Origin: Flavobacteriales bacterium
GTDB lineage: Bacteria > Bacteroidota > Bacteroidia > Flavobacteriales > TMED113
DNA: 35,125 nucleotides
Reading direction: 5' to 3'
Assembly: GCA_002714185.1 (NCBI GenBank)
Contig: PAWM01000012.1
Location: 1 to 35,125 of the forward strand
Under the pieces are notes generated by a model. It saw only the letters and a list, made by a program, of their open reading frames with translations. It was not told the origin of the DNA and searched no databases. Below are positions 18,289-25,809 of this stretch, in pieces (position 1 is the first letter of the stretch; every line of letters starts with the position of its first letter). A program made the position numbers and the translations under genes.

Positions 18289-19296
18289 TTAAAAACCTTT
18301 AATACCACCCAAGACAGTAGTATATTTAAATGATTTCTTTCCATCTGGAAATACATATTTAAAGGCAGAATGGGACATTAGTACAGCTTCATGAAAACCA
18401 CTTAATATTAACTTTAATTTACCTGGATATGAGTTAATATCTCCAATTGCATAAATGCCTTGAATGTTAGTACTGAAATCATGAGGATTAACAACAATTG
18501 CATTTTTATCTAAATTAAGCCCCCAATTAGCAATTGGTCCTAACTTAGGAGTGAGTCCGAATAATGGAATCCAATAATCAATTTCTTTGTGGATTATTTC
18601 ATTTTCTGCTTGAATTTTAACACAATCTAATTTTTTATCTCCAAGTAATTCGATAACTTCTGCATTAGTAATTAAATCGATTAAACCAGCCTGACTCATT
18701 TTATTAATTTTTTCTACTGATTCTAAATGACCTCTAAATGAACTTCTTCTGTGAACAAGTGTAACGTTTGAGCATATATTTTTTGCTAAGTGGATTGTCC
18801 AATCCAAAGCAGAGTCACCACCACCAGAAATGATAATTTTTTTATCCTTATACTTTAAAGGATCTTTCACAATATAATCTATACCTTTATCCTCAAAAGA
18901 GGATAATTTATTAATATTAGGCTTTCTTGGCTCAAAGCACCCTAAGCCTCCAGCAATCACAATCACTTTTGATATATGTTTTGTTCCGCAACTTGTAATA
19001 ACACAAAAAGTGTTATCCTCTTTTTTTTCAATTATTTCAACTCTTTCCCCTAAAGTAAATCCAGGCTTAAATGGATTAATCTGGCACATCAAATTATCAA
19101 TTAAGTCTCCTGCTAAAATTTCAGGAAATCCAGGAATATCATAAATCGGTTTTTTTGGATAGATTTCTGAACACTGACCACCTACTTGAGGTAGGTAATC
19201 AATTAAATGACATTTCATATTTAATAAACCTGCTTCAAATACTGAAAAAAGGCCACATGGACCTGCGCCAATAATAATAATATCCGAACTAATCAT
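18289..19296 (-). CDS. Thioredoxin-reductase-like ferredoxin--NADP+ reductase
   Basis: The 335-residue flavoprotein has two dinucleotide-binding folds. The FAD motif is IIIIGAGPCGLFS (6-18), the NAD(P)H motif is GGGDSALDW (158-166), and the C-terminal FAD motif is YAIGDINSYPGK. The CxxC redox pair of true thioredoxin reductases is missing from the pyridine-nucleotide domain; only a single Cys lies near residue 120. This is what separates YumC-type ferredoxin-NADP reductases from thioredoxin reductase. The neighbouring ferredoxin gene one base downstream supports this. Upstream lies the Nfu gene, so the pair may supply electrons for Fe-S assembly. Confidence 0.92.
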   Translation of the reverse strand: MISSDIIIIGAGPCGLFSVFEAGLLNMKCHLIDYLPQVGGQCSEIYPKKPIYDIPGFPEILAGDLIDNLMCQINPFKPGFTLGERVEIIEKKEDNTFCVITSCGTKHISKVIVIAGGLGCFEPRKPNINKLSSFEDKGIDYIVKDPLKYKDKKIIISGGGDSALDWTIHLAKNICSNVTLVHRRSSFRGHLESVEKINKMSQAGLIDLITNAEVIELLGDKKLDCVKIQAENEIIHKEIDYWIPLFGLTPKLGPIANWGLNLDKNAIVVNPHDFSTNIQGIYAIGDINSYPGKLKLILSGFHEAVLMSHSAFKYVFPDGKKSFKYTTVLGGIKGF

Positions 19297-19299
19297 ATT

Positions 19300-19545
19300 T
19301 TAATCAACTGTTTCAACACATTTAATTTCTGGAGCATACTTTTTTACAGCTTCTTCAACACCTAGTTTTAATGTCATTTGATTTACATCACAAGTTTTAC
19401 ATGCACCTTCAAAGCGAACATAAACAATGAAATCTGAAGTAATTTTTACTAATGAAATATCTCCACCATCTGAAGCAAGATATGGTCGAACATCTTCTAA
19501 GCCTTTATTAATACGGGTCATTAAGTTATTTTCATTCATACACAA
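19300..19545 (-). CDS. NifU/Nfu-domain iron-sulfur scaffold protein
   Basis: This 81-residue protein consists only of the Nfu domain. It shows RPYLASDGGDISLV (20-33) and the cluster-binding CKTC (Cys49 and Cys52), followed by the helix ending VKKYAPEIKCVETVD. Nfu proteins carry and transfer Fe-S clusters to target proteins. The translation start is uncertain between Met1, Met3 and Met9. It lies between mrp and the ferredoxin reductase gene with gaps of 3 and 6 bases, making an Fe-S/electron-transfer operon. Confidence 0.93.
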   Translation of the reverse strand: MCMNENNLMTRINKGLEDVRPYLASDGGDISLVKITSDFIVYVRFEGACKTCDVNQMTLKLGVEEAVKKYAPEIKCVETVD

Positions 19546-19551
19546 AAATAA

Positions 19552-20613
19552 TTAATTACAGCCTCTATTATGAGTTATTTCTACTTTTTTTGTTGGTGGT
19601 AAATTATTATTTCTTTTACTAATTGAGTCATTGACCAGCTGAGCTAGTTCATTAAAAACATTCGTTAAATTACTTTGTTGCATTGCAGCTGGCCTACCTA
19701 TATCACCTGCTTCTCGAATAGATTGATTCAAGGGTATTTCAATTAAAAGTTCAACATTTTCAGCTTTTGATAAATTTCTACCTCCGTCTTTACCAAAGAT
19801 ATAATGTTTTTTATTATCAATCAATAACCAAGACATATTTTCTACAATACCAATAATCGGAATATTTATTGTATCATTTTTAAACATATTAATTGCTTTT
19901 CTAGCATCAATCACAGATACTGGCTGTGGAGTAGTAATAATAATCGAGCCTGTTATTGATAATGTTTGTACAATACTTAAATGAATATCTCCAGTTCCAG
20001 GCGGTAAATCAATTAGTAAATAATCTAAATCACCCCATGCTGTATTATTAATTATTTCTTTTAAAGCTTTTGTTGCCATAGGCCCTCTCCATATCATTGC
20101 ATCTCCTGGACGAGCAAAAAATCCAATTGACATAATTTTAACCCCATAACTTTCGATTGGACTCATAAAATATTTTCCATCTTTTTCTATTTGTTTAGGC
20201 TTCTCATTTTCTGCATCAAACATAAGTGGTATCGATGGTCCATATATATCTGCATCAACTACTCCAACTTTAAATCCTTGATTTTTTAAAGCAACTGCAA
20301 GATTAGAAGAAATTGTAGATTTACCAACCCCTCCTTTACCTGAAGCAACTGCAATAATATTTTTTATTGTTTTTTCAATTATAAATTCAATCTCTAAAAT
20401 TACTTTTGGGAATTCCTTTGATATAATCTCTTTAATTTGAGTCTTGAGCTTATTTTTAAATTGTAGTGAGGGATTAGAAATAGAAAGTTGAAGAAAAACA
20501 TTTTCGTCATCTATTTTTAATTCTCTTAAAATACTTGAATGCACTAAATTATAGGACCCCTCTAAGTCAATAGAGCCTAGAACCTTTCGCAACTTATCTT
20601 CTGTTATTAACAT
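19552..20613 (-). CDS. mrp: Mrp/ApbC (NBP35-type) iron-sulfur carrier P-loop ATPase
   Basis: The 353 residues start with a DUF59/MIP18-like domain (about 1-80). An SIMIBI ATPase follows, with the deviant Walker A GKGGVGKST (92-100), an IYGPSIP segment, a YLLIDLPPGTGD motif, and TTPQPVSVIDARKA. ApbC/Mrp proteins bind and hand over 4Fe-4S clusters. The CPxC pair that usually follows ENMS in this family is absent: the segment here reads ENMSWLLIDNKKHYIFG. To my knowledge this is common in Bacteroidota homologues, and it leaves the mode of cluster binding open. Six bases separate it from nfu. Confidence 0.93.
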   Translation of the reverse strand: MLITEDKLRKVLGSIDLEGSYNLVHSSILRELKIDDENVFLQLSISNPSLQFKNKLKTQIKEIISKEFPKVILEIEFIIEKTIKNIIAVASGKGGVGKSTISSNLAVALKNQGFKVGVVDADIYGPSIPLMFDAENEKPKQIEKDGKYFMSPIESYGVKIMSIGFFARPGDAMIWRGPMATKALKEIINNTAWGDLDYLLIDLPPGTGDIHLSIVQTLSITGSIIITTPQPVSVIDARKAINMFKNDTINIPIIGIVENMSWLLIDNKKHYIFGKDGGRNLSKAENVELLIEIPLNQSIREAGDIGRPAAMQQSNLTNVFNELAQLVNDSISKRNNNLPPTKKVEITHNRGCN

Positions 20614-20645
20614 AATTGAAATTTGTTATTTGAAATATAAGAAAC

Positions 20646-21314
20646 TTAGTTTATAAACGAAAATGAAAGAAAAGTAATAGGTTGATTATTATTTAAGAAT
20701 TTATTTTCATAGAATGTTTTTATATTAAGTCTATCATCATTATGGTAATTATTATATATGTCATGACAGGAGACATTAATTTTATATGGACCATTTTGAA
20801 GTACTCCTAAAGTATATCCGTGTAAAAATAAACTATCTGTTTTTAAATTAATATGTCCATTATGGTTTAAAATAACTTTATATTTTTCAAGCATCTTGGG
20901 ATGCGTAAGTCTTTTTTTACGCCTATTAAATTTAATTTGTGGGTCAGGAAATGTAATCCATATTTCATTAATTTCATTTATATCAAAAATAGACAGTAAG
21001 TATTCAATTTGTGTTCTTACAAAAAAGACATTTTTCAACCCTTCTTTTCTTACAATTTCAGCTCCAGAATAAATCCTAGAACCTTTAATATCGATACCTA
21101 TGTAATTAAATTGTGGATTCATTTTTGCTAAATTCACAGTATACTCTCCCTTACCACACCCAAGCTCAACAATAATTGGATTATTGTTTTGAAACTTTTT
21201 ATTCCAAAATCCCTTTAAAGAAAAATTATCCGACAATAATTCTTCTCTTACAGGTTGAATAACATGTTTCATTTTTTTTAATAAGTCAAATTTAATTAGT
21301 TTATTTCTTGACAT
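20646..21314 (-). CDS. trmB: tRNA (guanine46-N7)-methyltransferase TrmB
   Basis: TrmB is a SAM-dependent enzyme that makes m7G46 in the tRNA variable loop. In the 222 residues the SAM motif is VELGCGKGEYTVNLA (49-63). ITFPDPQIKFNRRKKR (120-135) is the TrmB signature PDPxxK followed by basic residues, and HGHINLKTDS lies downstream. It overlaps the 3' end of the arsC-like gene by 19 bases, so the two are probably co-translated, although they have no evident functional link. Confidence 0.95.
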   Translation of the reverse strand: MSRNKLIKFDLLKKMKHVIQPVREELLSDNFSLKGFWNKKFQNNNPIIVELGCGKGEYTVNLAKMNPQFNYIGIDIKGSRIYSGAEIVRKEGLKNVFFVRTQIEYLLSIFDINEINEIWITFPDPQIKFNRRKKRLTHPKMLEKYKVILNHNGHINLKTDSLFLHGYTLGVLQNGPYKINVSCHDIYNNYHNDDRLNIKTFYENKFLNNNQPITFLSFSFIN

Positions 21315-21730
21315 AGACTTAAATAATTTTTTAATATTTCTTTAACAAAACATTCAATCTGATTTCTTACAGACCTATAAATTTCTAATTGATTATTTAT
21401 ATTTCCTTTTGCTAAAGCAGGATCATATATATTTTTATGAATGATTTTTTTGTTTAAAATTATCGGGCATGTTCTTTGCGCATTATCACAAACTGTAACT
21501 ACCAAATCAAACTGATTAAAATCAACGGAACTGATTTCTGTAGATTCTTGACGACTTATATCTATTCCAATTTCACTCATCACCTTTACAGCTATTGGAT
21601 TAACTCCCTCTGCTTTAACCCCAGCACTATCAATTATACTAATTTCATTAGATAATATACTTCGAGCAAAACCTTCTGCCATTTGACTTCTGCAAGAATT
21701 GCCTGTACATAAAAAAATTATTTTTTTCAA
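21296..21730 (-). CDS. arsC: Low-molecular-weight phosphatase-type arsenate reductase (thioredoxin-coupled)
   Basis: The 144 residues have the LMW-phosphatase P-loop CTGNSCRS with catalytic Cys8 and Arg14. Cys81 and Cys88 in VTVCDNAQRTCP form the second and third members of the redox triad that defines thioredoxin-coupled ArsC. The general-acid Asp probably lies in IYDPALAKG near 103. Plain tyrosine phosphatases of the same fold lack the Cys81/Cys88 pair, so arsenate reduction is the better call. No arsenite exporter or ArsR regulator is nearby, which leaves the physiological role open. It is the first gene of the minus-strand run down to the ferredoxin. Confidence 0.87.
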   Translation of the reverse strand: MKKIIFLCTGNSCRSQMAEGFARSILSNEISIIDSAGVKAEGVNPIAVKVMSEIGIDISRQESTEISSVDFNQFDLVVTVCDNAQRTCPIILNKKIIHKNIYDPALAKGNINNQLEIYRSVRNQIECFVKEILKNYLSLCQEIN

Positions 21731-21775
21731 ATTTTTATTTTTAGCATTTTAAATTATATTGGTACTATCAATAGT

Positions 21776-22756
21776 ATGGATCTAAATAATTATATCAAAA
21801 ATATTTTTCAAATAAATACCGAAACTCAATTTAATGAATTAGCATTGAGTCTATTTAATTATCAATATAAAAATAATCCCGTTTATAATAAATATATAAA
21901 TCTTCTTAATTACAATACGGGAGATGTGAAAGAATATTATCAAATACCTTTTTTACCTATAGAATTCTTTAAAAGTCATAAAATAATTGTAAATAATAAA
22001 CAACACGAAACCATTTTTTTAAGTAGTGGGACTACAAGTAATCAACAAAGCAAACACTATGTTGCTGATTTAAATATATATCGACAATCAATTTTAAAAA
22101 ACTTTGAAATATTTTTTAGCAGTCCTAAAGAATTTGCTTTTTTTTGTCTTACTCCTGATTTTAAACAATATCCAAATTCATCATTATCATTTATGTCTAA
22201 CCAATTAATTATACACAGCGAAAATAATTTAAGTGGATTTTACCTTGATAAAGAAGATGAACTCTTAAAAAAAATACAGCAATGCCAAATAGAAAAAAGA
22301 AAATTTGTTTTATTTGGCTTAAGTTTTGAAATTTTAAGTTTTGCTGAAAAACACAAACCAAATCTTAAAGGTGGAATTGTAATTCAAACTGGTGGTACAA
22401 AAAAAAATAACAAACACATTATACAAGATGATTTACATAATAGACTGAAATTATTATTTAAAATAAATTCAATTTATTCTGAATATGGAATGGCCGAACT
22501 ATTATCTCAATCTTACTTTATAGACAATACATTTACTACTCCTCCTTGGAAAAAAGTTATAATAAGAAATAAAATAAATCCTTTAAAAATTGAAAAAGAA
22601 AATAAACGAGGATGCCTAAACATTATTGACTTGACAAATTTGTTTTCATGTGCATTTATTGCAACCAATGACTTTGGTTACTTAACCCAAAATGGATTCA
22701 ATATAATTGGGCGAGCACAAAATGCAAGTGACAGAGGTTGTAATTTAATGATTTAA
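21776..22756 (+). CDS. LuxE/PaaK-like acyl-adenylating protein
   Basis: The 326-residue protein has no signal peptide and resembles the acyl-protein synthetase (LuxE) branch of adenylate-forming enzymes. The phosphate-binding loop is SSGTTS (83-88), the adenine-site motif is YGMAE (237-241), and the C-terminus has NDFGYLTQNGFNIIGRAQNASDRGCNLM, which holds the hinge Asp/Gly-Arg features. LuxE itself adenylates a fatty acid and carries it as a thioester on a Cys. No other luminescence gene is present, and no acyl-carrier protein is adjacent, so the substrate is unknown. It diverges from arsC across 45 bases and overlaps the secreted LTD protein gene by 12 bases at its 3' end. Confidence 0.8.
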   Translation: MDLNNYIKNIFQINTETQFNELALSLFNYQYKNNPVYNKYINLLNYNTGDVKEYYQIPFLPIEFFKSHKIIVNNKQHETIFLSSGTTSNQQSKHYVADLNIYRQSILKNFEIFFSSPKEFAFFCLTPDFKQYPNSSLSFMSNQLIIHSENNLSGFYLDKEDELLKKIQQCQIEKRKFVLFGLSFEILSFAEKHKPNLKGGIVIQTGGTKKNNKHIIQDDLHNRLKLLFKINSIYSEYGMAELLSQSYFIDNTFTTPPWKKVIIRNKINPLKIEKENKRGCLNIIDLTNLFSCAFIATNDFGYLTQNGFNIIGRAQNASDRGCNLMI

Positions 22757-24154
22757 ATAATACTTTTTTTCATATGTTCCGTCACTAAAAACACTTATTA
22801 TTAATTGACCTTCTTGTATATCATTGACAATTCTTCCAAGAATATCTATTGAGCTAATTATTTTTTTATCCCCAAATATATTTTCTTCAACATCTAAAAC
22901 ATTACCGTTACAGTCATAACCTATAGGAGAAAAAATACAATCTTGTGAAAATTCATTTATGACAGATAAACTAGTAATTTGACCAAATCCGTTAGCAATC
23001 CAGGTATTGCTAAAAGGAGATATACTGTTTAATGTAATTGCTGTCTCATATACTACCCCATCCCTAAGAACAAGAAACAAAAATTGATTATTTGCTTGGA
23101 AACCATCGATTATAGTAGTAGATGTATCATCACCATATGCCGCTATCGCTATTGCATTTCCTTCAAAAATCACAGAACCTCCGCAGCTAATTACACCATT
23201 TTCATCAACATAAAAAACACCTACTAAATCACCTGAAACTAAATTAGAAATATCAACAACAGCTAAAGTCATATTAGCATTAGTTATTAAATAATTAAAA
23301 TCAAAACTATTACATGCTATATCATCATAGCAACCTGAAACATCTATTAATTCATACTGACAATCTTCATTGATAAATTCAGCAAAAATACAAAAATCAC
23401 CTGAGTAATTTAATGCTGATGAATCAGAACAACCACCATCTACAATACATGAGTCATCATCAATAGTAGCTATTGACATATAATTTGTAGCTTGCTCACA
23501 CATGCATCCATAAATATCATTATTTGAGCTATTGTCATAAATATGAAAACCTAAATTACTCCAATCATCAATCTCTAACACAATCCATTCAGAATCATCA
23601 CTATTTGTACCTGCCGAAGCATTCCAATTTCCAGCATTATGAGTAAGCACAGAGCTTTTTCTAACTATAGTATGATTTTTTGTTGCTTCTTCTACACCTG
23701 CAACATCCCAGCCAACTCCCTCTTGCCACGATTGTTCATTTCCAACAATATCAAGAGCATTATTAGAATCAAAAAAATCACCTGTTGCTCCACTCAACAT
23801 TAATGCATATGCATCATCACCATTACCACAGCAGTACTGAAATGTGAAATCTGCCTCATCTAAGATTACCTGATCAGCTTCATTTGCTGCAACTACATAA
23901 ACATCACCTGGAAGAATAATAGCATCCTCAGGAAATTCATTGATATAAAAATTATTACCATCAATACAGCCATTAGTACAGCTTGCTAACACAAATTGAG
24001 GATATAAATTTATTGACTCGCTTGAATAATTATATATTTCAATGTACTTATTATACGAACTCCCTTCAGAATATTCGGAAATTAAAATTTGACTATTTAT
24101 GGATTGGGAATAAATTATTATGAAAAAAAATAAAAAATTGAAGTATTTAATCAT
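22745..24154 (-). CDS. Secreted lamin-tail-domain protein with Cys repeats and a sorting-like C-terminus
   Basis: The 469 residues begin with a signal peptide (about 1-21). A lamin-tail domain (LTD, about 22-200) follows, recognised by ILISEYSEGSSYNKYIEIYN and IILPGDVYVVAAN. Next come two degenerate Cys repeats (GCMCEQATNY and GCSDSSALNY). A module at about 285-410 (ANMTLAVVDIS through WIANGFGQITSLSV) recurs in the 2090-residue protein. The last 40 residues, with SSIDILGRIVNDIQEGQ and SDGTYEKKYYL, look like a variant C-terminal T9SS sorting signal. Export to the cell surface or medium is inferred. LTD proteins in bacteria are often extracellular and sometimes tied to nucleases or adhesion, but no catalytic domain is visible here. 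Confidence 0.82.
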   Translation of the reverse strand: MIKYFNFLFFFIIIYSQSINSQILISEYSEGSSYNKYIEIYNYSSESINLYPQFVLASCTNGCIDGNNFYINEFPEDAIILPGDVYVVAANEADQVILDEADFTFQYCCGNGDDAYALMLSGATGDFFDSNNALDIVGNEQSWQEGVGWDVAGVEEATKNHTIVRKSSVLTHNAGNWNASAGTNSDDSEWIVLEIDDWSNLGFHIYDNSSNNDIYGCMCEQATNYMSIATIDDDSCIVDGGCSDSSALNYSGDFCIFAEFINEDCQYELIDVSGCYDDIACNSFDFNYLITNANMTLAVVDISNLVSGDLVGVFYVDENGVISCGGSVIFEGNAIAIAAYGDDTSTTIIDGFQANNQFLFLVLRDGVVYETAITLNSISPFSNTWIANGFGQITSLSVINEFSQDCIFSPIGYDCNGNVLDVEENIFGDKKIISSIDILGRIVNDIQEGQLIISVFSDGTYEKKYYLNH

Positions 24155-24160
24155 ATAGAA

Positions 24161-24583
24161 TTATTTTACAAATATATTAATTGATGTACTAAATTGTTCA
24201 CCATATGACATATGCATACCATTTGCAAATTGCATTGTTAACATATGATTGCCCTCAGGAAGACTTATTTCTACAACAGTATCACCTTTACCATAATGTA
24301 AATGCTGTTTATCCATAGGAATGATTTGACCATAATCCATATATCCTTTATCTATTATTATGTGATGATGACCTGTGCCAGCTTCCAATTCACCTGCAGG
24401 CTTTATTTTCATACCTACTACACCCATCTCAACAATAAAAGGGCTTGTCAATGTGTCTCCATTTTTAATATTTTTAAAAAACACCTTTTCATTAACAGAA
24501 GTCGAGGCTAAGATTGTATCTGCATCTGTTTTTTGTTTACATGAAAAAATAAATAATGGTATAAGTAGTAATGTTAATCTCAT
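24161..24583 (-). CDS. DUF4399 lipoprotein
   Basis: The 140-residue protein has a short lipoprotein signal with lipobox FIFSC (Cys15). The domain body contains the DUF4399 hallmark GTGHHHIIID (69-78), a further QHLHYGKGDT segment and a final strand MQFANGMHMSYG. The conserved histidines and methionines could bind a metal such as copper, but this is speculation. It lies 6 bases upstream of the LTD-protein gene on the same strand, so the two may be co-transcribed. Confidence 0.85.
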   Translation of the reverse strand: MRLTLLLIPLFIFSCKQKTDADTILASTSVNEKVFFKNIKNGDTLTSPFIVEMGVVGMKIKPAGELEAGTGHHHIIIDKGYMDYGQIIPMDKQHLHYGKGDTVVEISLPEGNHMLTMQFANGMHMSYGEQFSTSINIFVK

Positions 24584-24665
24584 AGCTAAAAAGGATTCAA
24601 ATTATAACATAACAAAAGTATTAAAATCAAATCAATGACAATATGAAATTATAATTAAATATAAA

Positions 24666-25592
24666 TTATTTAACACACTCTAGAGAAAAAGTGAATTCGG
24701 TACCTCGATTTAAAGTACTTTTAATTTTAATATTTTGTTGATGTGCTTCTATAATATGTTTAACAATAGCTAAACCTAACCCTGTACCTCCTTGCTCTCT
24801 CGACCTACTTTTATCAACCCTGTAAAACCTTTCAAATAACCTGCTTATATTTTTTTCTGATATACCAATACCGTTATCTTTAACACTTACTAAACAAATA
24901 TTATCAGATTGGTGACAACTTATTTTAATTTCACCGTTTTTTCTTCCATATTTAATTGAATTTGAAATTAAATTATATAAAACCTGAGCAATCCTTTCTT
25001 TGTCAGCATACACATTACAATTTGTAGTCTTTTTATCTTGAAACAAGTTAATGTTCTTGTCTTTAACCTTAATTTCAAATTGATCAACAATTTCATTAAT
25101 TAAATTTTTTAAATTCCATTTATTAAAATTTAAACTTAATTCATCTGACTCTAAGTTAGAAATTGTCTCTAAATCTTGAACAATATAGATTAATCTGTCA
25201 ACACTTTTTATTGTTCTTTTTAAATATTTTTTATTTACACTTTTATCATATAATGCACCTGATAACAAAGTTTCGATATAACCTTGGATATTAAATAATG
25301 GTGTCTTTAATTCATGAGAAACATTTCCTAAAAACTCTCTTCTATATTTTGCTGCTGATTTAAGTAGTTCTATTTCATTAAAAGACTTAAAATTCGATTT
25401 CTCTCTATGAATCTTGATAAAGTATAAATAAGCTGAATTAATCGAGAGAAAAATACAAAAAAACAAACTAATTAGAAAGTAGTACTGCAATGAATTTAAA
25501 TCTAGATAACTATTTAAAAAAAATAAAACTAAAGCAAATAATAATGCTATAAATAAAGAAGTGATAATAGAACGTAATAAAATATTTATCAT
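24666..25592 (-). CDS. PhoR-like sensor histidine kinase, apparently orphan
   Basis: The 308 residues have two N-terminal membrane helices (about 7-28 and 36-59) with almost no periplasmic loop. A HisKA domain follows with the phospho-acceptor His93 in FLGNVSHELKTPL. The HATPase domain has the N box YNLISNSIKYG (206-216), G1 DNGIGIS (239-245) and G2 GGTGLGL (268-274). The lack of a sensory loop suggests it senses membrane state or a partner protein. Sequence resembles PhoR-type kinases of Bacteroidota, which usually sit next to an OmpR-type response regulator. None lies on either side here: the upstream neighbour is the divergent 2090-residue gene, the downstream one the DUF4399 lipoprotein. 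Confidence 0.92.
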   Translation of the reverse strand: MINILLRSIITSLFIALLFALVLFFLNSYLDLNSLQYYFLISLFFCIFLSINSAYLYFIKIHREKSNFKSFNEIELLKSAAKYRREFLGNVSHELKTPLFNIQGYIETLLSGALYDKSVNKKYLKRTIKSVDRLIYIVQDLETISNLESDELSLNFNKWNLKNLINEIVDQFEIKVKDKNINLFQDKKTTNCNVYADKERIAQVLYNLISNSIKYGRKNGEIKISCHQSDNICLVSVKDNGIGISEKNISRLFERFYRVDKSRSREQGGTGLGLAIVKHIIEAHQQNIKIKSTLNRGTEFTFSLECVK

Positions 25593-25809
25593 AATAACTA
25601 CTAAGTTAATTGAAATAAAAATATCAGCTAATTAAAATCTACATTTTCAATTTATAAATATTTCATATTATATTTAATCTTTTTTTAAGAGTATTTATGC
25701 TACTTTAGTAAAGTTAAAAATTAGCTTTTTATTAAAAAATTTAGTATCTTAGTTAGTATAGTGCCAATCTATTTACCACTCGATACATTCTATAGATAAA
25801 ATATAGTAT

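Noticed and set aside
17973-18356. Longer ferredoxin frame starting at 18356
   Set aside because: The first 23 residues lie entirely within the ferredoxin reductase gene and do not resemble a ferredoxin; the ATG at 18287 gives the normal family N-terminus.
25593-25809. Promoter candidates TACTTTAG (25701) and TATCTTAG (25745) for the giant gene
   Set aside because: Each matches the Bacteroidota -7 element with one mismatch, but no TTG lies at the right distance upstream, so the evidence is too weak in such AT-rich sequence.
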